DNA of 64,000 nt, from contig JAZBRS010000013.1 in NCBI GenBank assembly GCA_037176725.1, positions 12,031,001 through 12,095,000 of the forward strand, written 5' to 3'. Positions 1 to 12,071 of the stretch are shown piece after piece. A program made the translations under genes and the position numbers. The notes beneath the pieces are model-generated. The model ran no database searches. It was given only the letters and a program-made list of their open reading frames with translations, and was not told the DNA's origin. Source of the stretch: Posidonia oceanica. Its lineage: Eukaryota; Streptophyta; Magnoliopsida; Alismatales; Posidoniaceae. Position 1 is the first letter of the stretch. Each line of letters starts with the position of its first letter.

Positions 1-1406
1 ATGGTCATTTTGAGTTGATTAATGTGTTTTAGGCTTGATTAGGGTTTTAGGGTTTTGGTTTTGCTTTTAATTGGTTTTCACTTGATTAAATGTTTGTTAA
101 ACCCTTTTTAAATTATTTTAAAAATTGTGTTTCCCTTGTTGGGCATTTAGGATACTGATTAGGATTTTTTAGGATTTATTTCGTATTAATTAGGGTTGGT
201 TTTAAGTTCTTAAGTTTTAGTCTTTTTAGGGTTTTTTCCTCTTAAGTTTTTCAAGTTATGTTTGGATTTTTATTTATTGATTTTTCTTGAAGTTTTTAGT
301 TGGATTTTCCTGGTTTGATAGGGTGTTTTTTAAGTCTTTCAGATGTGTTTTTCTTTTCTTTTTTTAATTAAGTTTTTAACTTGTTTTTCTTATGTTTATT
401 AGGTTAAGTCTCTTGCCTTCTTTAATTACTTGTTTTAGTATTTGATTTTTTTAATTCTCCTTTTTGGGTTTGCTTTTTAATTCTTCTGATGGGTTTTTAC
501 CTTTGGTGGGTTTTGATTTTATTTTAGCTTTTTCCTTGATTTTTCAGTGTTTCTTTTTGATTTGTTTTGCATTTTTTAGTTTGCATGCTTGGTTTTCTTT
601 TTAGCTTGCTTAAGTTAAGTTTAAGTTGTTAATTGCTTGTTTAACATTTTTTAATTGTTTTTCTTAGGGTTCTGACTTGTTTGTTTTCTGTTTTGAGCTT
701 TTGCAAATTTTTATCGGTTTTTGTGGATTTTTGCAAAAGGGAGCAAAGGAAAAGAGAAGGAGGAAAGAAATGGAAAAAGGAGGGAGATAAAAGGGAAAAA
801 GATAGGTTGGGGGAAAATGATTTTTAAAAATTCAGAAAAAGTGTTAAAAATAAAGTAAAAATAGGGATAAGATAGAGGAAAGATAGAAGCACCGAGGGGG
901 CCCACAGCCAGACCAGAAAAAGGATAAGAAAGGGATGAAAAGAGAGATGATAATCAGGAGAGAGAGAGGAGAGAGAAAATGATAATCCCGGAGAGAGAAA
1001 AGGATAATTTGGGTGAAAGAGGGTCTTAAGGGTCTTGGAATGGGGTAAGGATTGGTGAGTGGGTAGTCTAGGGTCTGAAGTTTTGGTCCGATTCTAAGGA
1101 GGTTTTGGAGGGGTTTCAAGGTGTAGAAAAAGGGTAGTTTCACCTAGGTTTTCTAGGGTTTTTGGGAATGGGTCAGGTTTGGAAATTCCTAGGTTTTTGG
1201 GTAGGCTTGTTGGGTGGATAGTGGTGGGTTCTCCTATGGATTTTGGTTAGGTTTTGAGGTTGGGAAGGGGGGTAAAGGTTTAGGTCAAAAAGGGCTGTTT
1301 TTGAAGGGTAGAGAGGAGGATTAGGGTTAGGGTTTGGTTGGGGTTTGATCCAGCAATTACCAGGAGGGCTCCAAGGGTCCAAGCCTGCCAAGATGGGGTG
1401 TCAACA
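1..1406 (-). mobile_element. Partial giant LTR (right end) of a Tat/Ogre-type element
   Basis: This stretch matches in order the last 1.4 kb of the LTRs ending at 9132, 30567 and 60615: a T-rich block (1-710), a GA-rich block (about 720-1020), then a terminus with GATGGGGTGTCAACA. Read on the minus strand it is an LTR beginning TGTTGACACC. It is cut by the window edge. Immediately right of it plus-strand gag coding sequence starts, so a minus-strand element lies inserted in the gag of the plus-strand element 2. The expected 5-bp target duplication would be CTACC (1407-1411), but its partner is outside the window. No gene is seen in it. Confidence 0.85.
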
Positions 1407-2937
1407 CTACCCGATCGAGGAAGAGACCTACGAGGTTCGGCAATCCCTGGCTCAACAACAACATTTCATGCACACAAGCCCACAAACCTCCACCCTCCAA
1501 GAACGCCACAACCACCTATTCCATACGCCCGTCTACACACACGCCACACCTAACCCTACCTTCCCTAACCAAGGCTCCTATCCACCATACTACACGATGC
1601 CCACCTACCCTTATATCCACCCAACTCCACCATACACAACCCCATACCTGCCACAACCTCCCACTAACATGCCATACTATCCCACTCCACCTCCACCATC
1701 ATTCTTCCATCCACAACAACCTCCCATTAACACACCTTACTACCATACACGACCCCAATCATCATTCTTTCATCCACAACATAACCCATCACTACCACCA
1801 TTCCCACCAACACACCAGCACCCGAGCCAGGGGCATTACGCCGCACCAGGGATTGATCTTAAGAGGATGATTGCCGAAGCACTAACGGAGGCCGAAGTCA
1901 CTTCCAAGACGCCCATTGGCTACGACATCTCCAAGTTCCCTTCACTTTGCCCTTCCCCCAGGGTTTAAAATGCCAAAAATGAGGAGATATAACGGTACAG
2001 AGGATCCCAAGAACCACATAGCTGCCTCCATTATGGATACTCTGCCATACCGTTATGACGCTGGGCTCACTGCATACCTCTTCTTCAAGACGCTTGAGGG
2101 AGAAGCCTTAAAGTGGTTTGACACCCTGACTTCCTATGATCTCCAGGATTTTAGGATAATTAAGGAGAAATTTCTAAATCAATACAGTCACTAGGTGCCA
2201 CACAAACCCACTGCAGGCGACCTCACAGCTGAGAGGATGAGGTCGAATGAGGACTTCGTCACCTTCGCTAGCCGGTGGAGGGACATGGCCGCTAGATGAG
2301 AGTACTACATACCTAAAGGCCAAGCCGAGGAAATAATCGCAAGAAATACCACGGGAGCACTCAAAGCTGGACTGTTGGTAGGTGACTTCCACACCTATCC
2401 ACAGTTACATGAGCGGGCCGCCAAGGTGATGCGGAACAGAGAAGAGCTGCTATTCCTGGAGCTCGAAGCAAAAAGCCGGAAGAAGACTGTGGGACATACC
2501 ATAAAAGGTGTCACTGGCAACATGGCACAACTAACCACATAGCATCAAAGGGGATGGAAAGGGCAGCCCTTCCAGCAGCCTCAATATCAAGTGGAACCAC
2601 AGAGGCAGCCATTCCAACAGTTCCAACCCCAGCACCCTAATCCCCCGATAAATGCCCAATAGGGGCAGAAAAACGGTCAATACAAAGCACCACCGCAAGG
2701 GCAGAGGGACTACCACAATGTTCCTCCTCCATAGGCACCTGGAGGACCAAGGAGACAAAGCTACCCACCACTTCCAGAGACGATCCCAGACATCTTCAGG
2801 ATGCTGATCGAAAGTGGGGACTTACAATTCCCGGTGCCAAAATTGAATGCTCCCAACACAAACATGACCAAGTACTGTGCATACCACCAGAAAAATGGAC
2901 ACACACTTGAAGAATGTTATGTGTTAAAAGATCAAAT
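1407..2937 (+). pseudogene. gag: Degenerate gag of plus-strand Ty3/gypsy element 2 (N-terminal and capsid part)
   Basis: The segment encodes a Tyr/Pro/His-rich N-terminal region (1407-1940), then a retrotransposon Gag core (about 1940-2400: motifs FKMPKMRRYNGTEDPKNH, EGEALKWFDTL), then a Gln/Pro-rich tract and a C-x2-H-x4-H-x4-C zinc knuckle (about 2878-2920). Gag would form the particle and bind element RNA. It is broken: the frame shifts near 1938, and stops occur at about 2192 (TAG), 2298 (TGA), 2539, 2660 and 2731 (all TAG). The 5' part is missing because of the LTR ending at 1406, and the 3' part is displaced to 30573 by element 1. The reading frame lines up across that insertion when one TSD copy is ignored, so this is one interrupted gene. 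Confidence 0.85.
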
Positions 2938-2942
2938 ATATG
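2938..2942. repeat. Target-site duplication, left copy (ATATG)
   Basis: ATATG directly precedes the LTR start TGTAGTAATCC at 2943, and the same five bases directly follow the LTR end at 30567. This 5-bp duplication fits integration of one complete element. Confidence 0.9.
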
Positions 2943-3593
2943 TGTAGTAATCCCAATCAGAATCAGGCTTACTATTAGCGGCGATGATCCGAGGAGGAGG
3001 GCTCAACTCGAAAACACTTAAAATAGAGGAGAAAAGGTAAGAAAAGAAGAAGATAAGACAATTCAGAGTCGCCACCGTGTCTATTATTGGGAGACAAGGA
3101 AAACCGGGGGAAATGCGTGAATTAACACGCAAAACCAAGCAAGAAATGCAAAGCAAAGCAATGCAAAGGAAAACAAATGCAAATACATGCAAATGAGATG
3201 ACTCATGCCTAGGAGAAGGGCGATATGGTCATTGCGAGCCAAAAGACTGGGCAAGGACTCCTGTTACGTGCGGGGAAGGTGTTAGGCACCCCCGACACGC
3301 CCGAGAATCAGTCTTTCTAGGCTTACGCTCGCATACGCAGGGAAATGCAGATCTGAATGCCTAAATGCCAATGAATGCTCATAGGTGTGCTCTAAGTGAT
3401 GGGATGCAATGCAAGAAAGTAAACGTGCAGTCTAAGTGCTCAGCAGCGCTGTTTGTGTTCCAAACTGGGCGAAACCTGGCTCGTGAGAACTTCAGGCAGT
3501 AAGCATCACTGCCCTATATGCAAATGCAAGCGAAAAGGCAAAACAACGGTAAAACCAAGCAATGCAGGCGACATGCAAGAGAAAACAGCGTAA

Positions 3594-4320
3594 AACACGC
3601 GAAACAAAGCAAGAAACGAGAACGGCACGCGAAACGGTGCAAGAAAACAAGGCCGGCACGCAAAACGAAGCGAGAAAGCGAAGTGGGCACGCAAAACGGT
3701 GCCAAAAGCGAAGGTTTGGCATGCAAAACGGTGCCAAAAGCGAAGCGGGCACGCGAAACGGTACCAAAAACAAAACGGGCATGCAAAACGGTGCCAAAAG
3801 CAAAGCGGGCATGCGAAACGGTGCCAAAAACAAAGCGGGCACGCGAAATGGTGCCAAAAGCAAAGTGGGCATGCAAAACGGTGCCAAAAGCGAAGCGGGC
3901 AAGCAAAACGGTGCCAAAAGCGAAGCGGGCACGCAAAACGGTGCCAAAAAAGAAGCGAGCACGCGAAACGGTGCCAAAAGCGAAGCGGGCACGCGAAACG
4001 GTGCCAAAAACAAAGCGGACACGCAAAACGGTGCCAAAAGCGAAGCGAGCACGCAAAACGGTGCCAAAAGCGAAGCTGGCATGCAAAACGGTGCCAAAAG
4101 CGAAGTGGGCATGCGAAACGGTGCCAAAAACAAAGCGGGCACGCGAAATGGTGCCAAAAGCAAAGCAGGCACGCAAAACGGTGCCAAAAGCAAAGCGGGC
4201 ACGCAAAACGGTGCCAAAAGCGAAGCGAGCACGCAAAACGGTGCCAAAAGCGAAGCGAGCACGCGAAACGGTGTCAAAAGCAAAGCGGGCACGCAAAACG
4301 GTGCCAAAAGCGACGAAATA
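3594..4320. repeat. 30-bp tandem array inside LTR (about 21 clear units)
   Basis: The unit resembles GCGGGCACGCAAAACGGTGC followed by CAAAAGCGAA. I count 21 units with the GGTGCCAAAA core here, 5 in the partner LTR and 9 in the solo LTR. Because 30 is a multiple of 3, all frames stay open, which creates long artificial Lys/Arg/Ala- or Cys/Phe-rich ORFs on both strands. Confidence 0.95.
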
Positions 4321-5049
4321 AAACCTCGGAAAAAAAACCATGCAAATGCAAATGCAAAGAGAGAGGATGAGAAAAGCGAAAGGGGAGGCAAATAGTGCGT
4401 GTGTGAGAACAGGCACTGTTTAAGGGCCACGCAGAGTAGGTGTGAAGACCTACAAAGGGGAAAATAAGCAAGTGGAGGGATTACCACCGCTTTGTGACTG
4501 TTTCCCACTAAACCGCCCCACGATGTGCCTCGCACGCTGCCCAAAGCTCGCGGTGCGATCGGATCGTGGGAAAGGGGGAAGAAAGTCGCAATAAGTGGTG
4601 AATCCAGGGGGAACGCAACACAAAACGCTTGGGAGTACGCAGAAAGGGAAACGGAATTGATGGATAAGAAGAGGAAGTCCTATTCTACATGATCGAGGAA
4701 ACAAAAAGCGAAAACGATGCATGTAATGCAAATGGTATGCAAATGAATGCTGTGCAGGGGTTCAGGAAGACGTACCTGGAAAATCTGGAGCCTGATCTGA
4801 AATCTGCTAGGTCCATGCTGAAGAGCGCTTCGCCGGGGTCGTCTGGGTAGCTTGTTTGAGAAGATCCAACGGCCGGATTGGAAGATATCACAGCTTCAAG
4901 GTAGAGGGGCCAGAACAGGGGAGAAGAACAGATCTAAGTGTACAGGAGGTCCTAGGGGTGTGCAAACAAGTCCTCCCATGTAAATGGGAGCTAAAGATGC
5001 TGAAGTGTGTATAGAGGATGCCAAATGCAAGACTACATGAGTGCAATGC

Positions 5050-5960
5050 ATGCAGAAAGCAAGAAAAGGCTAAAGGGGGATTTTTCAGAAAATTGGGGGT
5101 TCAAATGCAATTTTGAAAGGATGGGGGTCTAAATGCAAAAGTTTTGAAAGGTTTGGGGCTTTCATGCAGGGAATTTGAAAAAAGGAGGGTCTATATGCAA
5201 TTTTGCAAAGGGCAGGGTTTAAAATGCAATTTTTCAAGATGGGTATGCATTAGGGTAAGCTTTGAAATCATGTGGCAGGTTAAGATGCAATTTTGAAATC
5301 ATTAGGGTCAAAAATGCAATTTTTCCAGAAAAATAGGGTCCTAAGTAGTCTGGGAATGCAGATGGGGGACCTACATGCAATTTTTCAAACATGTGGGGCT
5401 AAAATGCAATTTTATAAGCAAAATATGCATTTAAAAGGCAGACAGAGGACTGACATGCAATTTTCAAATTATGTAGGGTCAAGAATGCAATTTTATAAGC
5501 TAAATATGCATTAAAAAGACTACTATGCATTAGAAGAGGACCTACATGCAAAAATCAGAAAACAGAGGGGGGGAAATGCAATGCAACAAGCAAAAATGAA
5601 AAATAAAACCTAAGTTCTACTGGACAGAGGACCAGAAGGCAAATACAGAAAGCAGAGAGGACCCAGAATGCAATTTTATATGGCAAAATTCATGCATTAA
5701 ATTAAATTAAACTACTGCAGGACTAAAGTGCAAAAATCGAAAACTGGAGGGCCAAAGTCTAACTTATTATTGAAGGAAAGCATAGTAAATGGATCAGCGT
5801 GCAAATAAGGAAAACCACAAACATTTCATGCAATTTTATATAGTTTCAGCACAGAAATAAGCAGATTAAATCAAATAAAGGACTGGAATGCAAAATAACA
5901 AAAACTCAGACCAGAAATGCAATATTAGCAAAAAACTTAGATAACTGGAAAATAAAGGAA
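5050..5960. repeat. Dispersed ATGCAATTTT-type motif cluster in LTR
   Basis: The block carries dozens of copies of (C)ATGCAA(A/T)TTT separated by purine-rich spacers such as GGGGTCTAA. The same block occurs at about 26490-27400 in the partner LTR and more loosely at about 56660-57520. CATGCA is the core of the plant RY element, but a regulatory role here is only a possibility. Confidence 0.6.
5834..5842 (-). promoter_or_regulatory. Possible TATA box of LTR promoter
   Basis: The minus strand reads ACTATATAAAATTG, and the same sequence is kept in the partner LTR at about 27281-27290. Several other TTATAAAA-like sites lie nearby, and the site is about 3.3 kb into the LTR, so this is a weak call. 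Confidence 0.25.
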
Positions 5961-8900
5961 CAGTGTAATGGCCGACGGCCATGGACACTGTAGCAGCAAG
6001 CTGCCAGCGTCCATGAACGCCGGCACGGGGGTGTTGAAGCTGCGCAGACCGGCGGGGAAGCGTCTCCAGGTCCTGACGGTGCTCGGACGACTCTCGGCGG
6101 AGCGCGACGCTGGCTGGAGCGAGCCGGAGAGGCCACCGGAGGTCTGCAGAGTTTCAGAAGCGCACCCCGGGCGATCGGCGCGACGACGCGGCGATCTGAA
6201 GGCCGGAGCGTGTTCCTGAGACTTGTGCGGACCGGAGGGTGCTGTTGGAGCTGCATTCTGCTGACCGGAGCGGCGGGACGCTCGGAGATGCTCGCCGGAG
6301 AAGACGACTCTGACCGGAGTTGACTCGGCGCAGGAGCGGAGAGAAACCTACTCTAAGGGGCGGAAAAGCAAGAAGGAAAGAAAAGCAGGCGAAAGGGAAA
6401 GGAGTTTACCTGTTTCCACGTCTGAGAAGCCCTCCCGAGGTAGGCGGTTTCAGAGGTCGCCGGTGGAGCTCGTCCGGTGAGAGGAGGGGGCATCGATGGC
6501 TCGGGAAGATTGGAATCGCCTCAGAGCGACCCTCCGGAGCTTCCTGGATGTCTGGAAGGCTGCTGCGAAGATCGGCGGAAGATCCAGCTGATTTTGGGTT
6601 CACAGAGGCGGCCGGAGACCGAGGGGGTGTCCGCTGCTCCTCAGGCTGGATGGGATCTTCTGGAAGATTGCTGGAGGTCTGGTGAAGGTTTCTGGGCAGT
6701 TGAATTGGGCTGAGGGAGGCTGTGGGTGGAGTTTGCAGGTTGGTTGGTTTTCTGATCAGAGGGGACTGCAGGTGTTTGAAGTGGAGGGTTCGGCCAGTGG
6801 TGGGTTGCTGGGCTGAAGGTTGGGTGCCTTGGGGAGGTGGAGTTCAGGCGAGTGACTGGGAAAGGTTTGGGACGAAATGGAGGTCTGTGGTGGAGGCAAT
6901 TTCAGGAGAGGTGGGAGTTGGGTTCTGTGGTGGATATCAGGTGAACTCGGGGTGTTTTCAGGGGTGGAAAGGCCGTGGAAGGGTGGAGGAGGAATGCTGG
7001 GATTCAGGGTGGATTTAGGGGATGAACTGGGAGATATTGGATGGCTGGAAGGGGGCTGGTGCTGGAGAAAAGGAAGGAGAAGTGCTGTGGAATTCAGAGG
7101 GAGAAGAAGGAGAAGTTTGCTTGGGAATTCTCTCTGAATCTCAGCTCTCTCTCTCGGATGGCAAAAGGCATTGGAAGGAGGAGCTGAACGAGGCTTTTAT
7201 CAGGACGCACGAAGCTGCTGGGCGCGTTGAAGATTTTGAATCCCTTCGGCGCGGGCACTGCAGCTGAGGGAGACGAGCGGCCGGCGAGACGACAGGCAGT
7301 AAATGCCTCCCGGAAAAGGTGCTGAGAGAAGAGAGAGGAGCGGCGAGCTGTTGCTGGATTGGACGGAGAGGGAAGGCTTGAATTTGAAAAAGAAGAGGGA
7401 GTGCTGTGCAGCTCGCGGGAGGAGAAGGAAGAAGCTGAGGAAGAAGAAGGAAGAGGAAGAGGAGGAAGGCGGGCCGGGCCGCGAACTGAGGAAAAAAAGA
7501 AAAAAAGAAAAGAAGGAAAGGGTGGACAGGCTGGACTGGGCCCAGCAGGAGAAGAGGAAGGGAAGAAAAATAGGAAGAAAAGAGAAATGGAAGGGAAAGA
7601 GAGGAGAAATAAATTAGGTAAAAATAAAATAAAAATAAGTAAAAATATTAGAATGATTGTGTTGTAAGTTAGGATCTTGATTAAATTTTTAATGACTGTT
7701 TTTAGTTGATTAATTCTGGTTTTAGAGATGTTTTGGGTTTGATTAGGGTTTTAAGGGTTTTCTTTGTTTTTAATTTGTTTTCCATTTTGATTAAGTGTTT
7801 GTTAAGCCTTTTAAGTTATTTTTTGATTATGCTTTTCTTGTTAAGTACTTGGGATGTTAATTAGGATTTTTTAAGATTTATTTTTAGATTAATTAGAGTG
7901 AGTTTTGGGCTTTTGATTTTAGTCTTTTTAGGATTCTTCTTAAGTCTCTCGTTTTTTTGAATTACACTTTTGATTTTTTATTTGTTAAGTTTTCTTGATG
8001 TTTTTTTTTTAGTTAAGTTTCTTCTTGATGGATTAAGTGTTTTTAAATCTTTTTAATTTGCTTCTCATTTTCTTTTTTTAATTAAGTTCTTAAATTGTTC
8101 TTCTTAGGTTTGTTAAGTTAAGTTTTTTTTCATTAATTATTTGTCTTAGTGTTTTTTAATTGTTTTACTTCTTCTTAGGGTTTGTTTTTAGATTATTTTG
8201 ATAGGGTTTTCACTTTTGGTTGGTTTTGATTATATTTTAGTTTTTTCCTTGATTTTACAGCATTTTCTTTTGGTTATTTTGTATTTTTTAGGTTACACTC
8301 CTAGCTTTCTATTTTAGCTAGATTTGGTTAGGTTTAGGTTTTTAATTGTTTGTTTAATGTTTTTAATTATTTTTCTTAGGGTTCTGGTTTGTTTCCCTTT
8401 AGTTTTAGAGTTTTAGGGATTTTTAAGGGTTTTTTATGGATTTTAGCAAAAGAAAAAAAAGGAAAAGAGAAGGAAGAAGAAAAGGAAAAAAGGAAGAATT
8501 AAAGGGGAAAGAGATGAGTTGGAGGAGAATAATTTTTTAAAAGTCAGGGAAAATGCTAAAAATAAGCTAAAAATAGAAATAAGATAGAGAAGAGATAGAA
8601 GCACAAAGGAGGCCCACAGCCAGGCAAGAAAAAGAGAGAGAAGGGGATGAAAAGAGGGAGGATAATCAGGAGAGAGAGAGGAGAGAGAAAAGAATAATCC
8701 AAGAGAGAGAAAAGGATAATTTAGGTAAAAGGAAGGCTTAAAGGTTTTGAAATGGGCTGAAAATTGGGGAGTGTGTAGCCTAGGGTTTCTAGTGTTGGTT
8801 CTAGGGCTTTGGTTTAATTTCAAGAAGGTTTGGAAGGGTTTTGAGGTGTAGAAAAAGGGTGGTTTTACCTAGGTTTTCTAGGGTTTTTGGGAATGATTTT

Positions 8901-9132
8901 GGTTTGAAAGTTTCTAAGTGTTTGGGTAGGTTTGCTAAGTAGGGGTTGATAGGTTTTCCTATGGTTTTTGGGCAGGTTTTGGGCTTGGGAAATGGGTGTA
9001 GGCTTAGGTCAAGTTAGGCTTGTTTTGAAGAGTGAGATGAAGAGGGTTGGGGGTTGTTTTGACCTAGGTTTAGATCCAGAAGTCACCAGAAGGTCCCTAA
9101 TGATCCGAGCCTGTCAAGATGGGGTGTCAACA

Positions 9133-9149
9133 GATGCCCCTCCCTGAGC
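9133..9149 (-). other. Polypurine tract of element 1
   Basis: The minus strand reads GCTCAGGGAGGGGCATC immediately before the LTR start TGTTGACACC. Abutting the left LTR, it defines that LTR as 3'. The sequence recurs at 63523-63539 and, in variant form, at 42135-42149 and 45195-45211. Confidence 0.9.
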
Positions 9150-9676
9150 AAGGTCAAGCGAAGCGAGGCCGCTACTCAGGGTTGACAAGACACCCCATCT
9201 GACCGGTGGGAGCAGATGTTTGCTATGGGCGTGAGCTACTTATTTGGCGGATGCGCCGAAAATCGTAGCCCGTTGCCGCAATGCAAAATGCAGGTGCAGA
9301 TGGATGATGTGCAGAGTATGCAATGCATGCTAATGCAAATGCAATGCAAGCGTTAGTACAAAAGTTAGTGCAACTAGAATGCTGATGCAGTGCAAGTGAT
9401 GCTGATGATGCTAAATTAGTATGCAATGCTAGCTGAGAAGGTGCAGAGATGATGCAAGAGAAATGCTAGAAGAAAGGCGTGATGTGGCGCGAGGACCCGG
9501 CAGGAAGGCCAGACTTGTGCGACAAGGCAAGGAAATAGGAAGGCGCAGCTTGTCCCTGCCTAGGGAGCAAGCTAGCAGAAAAAAAAAGGGGTGCGTGGGG
9601 AGAGAGGCCAACTCTCCTGTCGCAAGGGGATGCGGGACTTTGCCTTCCTGGGACAAGGTCACGCAAAAAAAAAGGT
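9150..9676 (-). other. 3' UTR of element 1 next to the PPT, no gene
   Basis: This noncoding stretch lies between the PPT and the tandem repeats. Its first 150 bases resemble 63540-63700, the corresponding part of another element at the right edge of the window. It contains many ATGC-rich short runs; I see no coding frame worth calling. Confidence 0.6.
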
Positions 9677-10806
9677 GATAAGGTGTCGGGCTTATCGGCC
9701 GGATAGTTTACGGTCCTATCAACCGGGAGTGATAGTTTACAGTCCTATTAACTGGAACGATAGTTTACAGACCTATCAACTGGAACGATAGTTTACGGTC
9801 CTATCAACCGGAGGCAGTTGTGAGTGATAGTTACTGGATATTAGCCGTATAACATGGTTGTGCGGGATAGTTTACAGTCCTATCAACTGGAACGATAGTT
9901 TACAGACCTATCAACTGGAACGATAGTTTACAGTCCTATCAACTGGAGCCGATAGTTTACAGTCCTATCAACTGGAAAGCACAAACCATGAGGGATAGTT
10001 ACTGGGTATCAGCCGTATAACGCAAATGCTAGAGAATGATAGTTTACGGTCCTATCAACCAGAGCGATAGTTTACAGACCTATCAACTGGAACGATAGTT
10101 TACAGTCCTATCAACTGGAACGATAGTTTACAGACCTATCAACTGGAAAGGGCATTTGCGAGGGATAGTTACTGGATATCAGCCGTATAACATGATTGCG
10201 AGTGATAGTTTACAGTCCTATCAACTGGAACGATAGTTTATAGACCTATCAACTGGAGCGATAGTTTACATTCCTATCAACTGGAGCGATAGTTTACAGT
10301 CCTATCAACTGGAACGCGCAATCATGAGGGATAGTTACCGGATATCAGCCGTATAATGCAATTGCAGGTGATAGTTTCGAATATCAGCCAAGGATGAGTT
10401 TTGGATCATCAGCCAGAGAATGATAGTTTACAGTCCTATCAACTGGAACGATAGTTTACAGTCCTATCAACTGGAATGATAGTTTACAGTCCTATCAACT
10501 GGAAAGCTGCAATTGCAAGGGACAGTTACTGGATGTCAGCCGTATAACGTAATTGCAAGTGATAGTTTCGGATATCAGCCAAGGATGAGTTTTGGATCAT
10601 CAGCCAGAGAATGATAGTTTACAGTCCTATCAGCTAGAACGATAGTTTACAGTCCTATCAACTGGAACGATAGTTTACAGTCCTATCAATTGGAAAGTGC
10701 AATTACGAGGGACAGTTACTAGATGTCAGCCGTATAATACAACTGCGGGCCAGATCGAGGATCAGCCCAAGATGATAGTTTACGGTCCTATCAACCGGAA
10801 AGAGCA
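9677..10806. repeat. Tandem array of about 28-bp hairpin units in the 3' UTR
   Basis: The basic unit is GATAGTTTACAGTCCTATCA plus ACTGGAAC. GATAG and CTATC form a 5-bp stem around a 9-base loop. A diverged segment with GGGATAGTTACTGGATATCAGCCGTATAA recurs at about 9820, 9995, 10160, 10327, 10520 and 10705, giving a higher-order period of roughly 165-195 bp. A short (GATT)n run (10809-10832) separates it from the next array. Related units form the 48198-50610 array. Confidence 0.92.
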
Positions 10807-10832
10807 GTGATTGATTGATTGATTGATTGATT

Positions 10833-11416
10833 GATAAGATATTGGACTTATCGGCCAGCAAAGAGGGGATGAGATAATGATGAGATTGATTGATAAGAAA
10901 AAGGTGATAAGATATCGGACTTATCGGCCGGCAAAGAGGGGATGAGATAATGATGAGATTGATTGATAAGAAAAAGGTGATAAGATATCGGACTTATCGG
11001 CCGGCAAAGAGGGGATGAGATAATGATGAGATTGATTGATAAGAAAAAGGTGATAAGATATCGGACTTATCGACCGGCAAAGAGGGGATGAGATAATGAT
11101 GAGATTGATTGATAAGAAAAAGGTGATAAGATATCGGACTTATCGGCCGGCAAAGAGGGGATGAGATAATGATGAGATTGATTGATAAGAAAAAGGTGAT
11201 AAGATATCGGACTTATCGGCCGGCAAAGAGGGGATGAGATAATGATCAGATTGATTGGTAAGAAAAAGGTGATAAGATATCAGACTTATCGGCCGGCAAA
11301 GAGGGGATGAGATAATGATGAGATTGATTGATAAGAAAAAGGTGATAAGATATCGGACTTATCGGCCGGCAAAGAGGGGATGAGATAATGATGAGATACC
11401 GGACTTACCGGTAAAG
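10833..11416. repeat. 73-bp tandem array, 8 copies, in the 3' UTR
   Basis: Copies start at 10833, 10906, 10979, 11052, 11125, 11198, 11271 and 11344, so the period is exactly 73 bp and copies are nearly identical. Each begins with GATAAGATATCGGACTTATC, a potential 6-bp stem (GATAAG/CTTATC), followed by GGCCGGCAAAGAGGGGATG and an AT-rich half. Such homogeneity points to recent amplification. Confidence 0.95.
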
Positions 11417-12071
11417 AAAGGTTTCGCGAGAGCGAATCATCCCATGACACCAGGAATATCATAGGGGAAGGAGGGGGAGAATGATACCAAGGGGCGATCA
11501 AAAGATGCCCCTGGTCGGGATGACACCAGGGGTTGGCCAGCGCGTCCTTGGCATCAAAAGCAGAAGGTGAAGACAAAACAGACGTATTTGTCAGACGAGT
11601 AGTTTGGGGTAGCAGCCCGCAGAAGATGACAGGTTGACAGACCTATCGCCGAGCAGTTGGGGGTGCCAGCTCGCAGATAATGACAGGTTGACGGACCTAT
11701 CGCCGAGCAGTTGGGGGTGCCAGCCCACTGGGGATGACAGGTTGACGGACCTATCGCCGAGCAGTTGGGGGTGCCAGCCCGCAGATGACTCAGTTGGGGA
11801 CGCTAGATTGCTTGGCTTGATGGCACGGGTCTGCAGAGATTCTGGACTCCGGGTGGCTGCTGAGGACTTTCTTGCGTCGTGTTGGCTGCAAGTCTGGCCA
11901 GAGGGCCTAAGGTGATGTTGGCAATGATAAAGCAATGCAATAAGCAGTGTTGAAGTGCTAGCAGACAGCAAGAAACACTTTTTCATTGAAAGATCTTGAT
12001 TACATGCCTGTGGTAGGCCAAAAGCATACAACATAACTTGAAAGAAGACCACATGTCGTTTGCATAAGTGC
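11417..12071 (-). other. 3' UTR of element 1 between the arrays and the PMD ORF
   Basis: Contains a 54-bp tandem repeat (about 11573-11790: TGACAGGTTGACGGACCTAT then CGCCGAGCAGTTGGGGGTGC, units at 11627, 11681 and 11735). It also has a PPT-like sequence in reverse (GATGCCCCTGGT near 11500). The remainder, 11791-12071, is unique noncoding sequence. Confidence 0.7.

Larger units (their letters stand above)
2943..9132 (-). repeat. 3' LTR of element 1 (6190 bp)
   Basis: The LTR starts TGTAGTAATCC and ends GTGTCAACA on the plus strand (TG...CA). Blocks in plus order: 2943-3590, with the conserved core GGAAGGTGTTAGGCACCCCC near 3278; a 30-bp repeat array 3594-4320; an ATGCAA-rich block 5050-5960; a GC-rich block 5960-7320; a purine-rich block 7320-7610; a T-rich block 7620-8440; a GA-rich block 8445-8720; and the terminus. 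Open frames inside it are low-complexity or unlike known proteins, and I call no gene here. It is 482 bp longer than the 5' LTR, almost all due to the repeat array. Confidence 0.93.

Noticed and set aside
1310..1345. Telomere-like GGGTTAGGGTTT sequence
   Set aside because: Too short and degenerate; part of the T/G-rich LTR, at most a telobox.
3506..4544. Long overlapping ORFs rich in Lys/Arg/Ala (plus) or Phe/Ala/Pro/Cys (minus) at 3.5-4.5 kb and again at 25.4-26.0 and 55.5-56.2 kb
   Set aside because: They are products of the 30-bp repeat, whose period is a multiple of three and so keeps all frames open; copy number differs between LTRs.
5968..7667. GC-rich and purine-rich ORFs in the LTR (also 27.4-29.1 and 57.6-58.9 kb)
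   Set aside because: Frames differ between the LTR copies, no domain is recognisable, and composition alone explains the openness.
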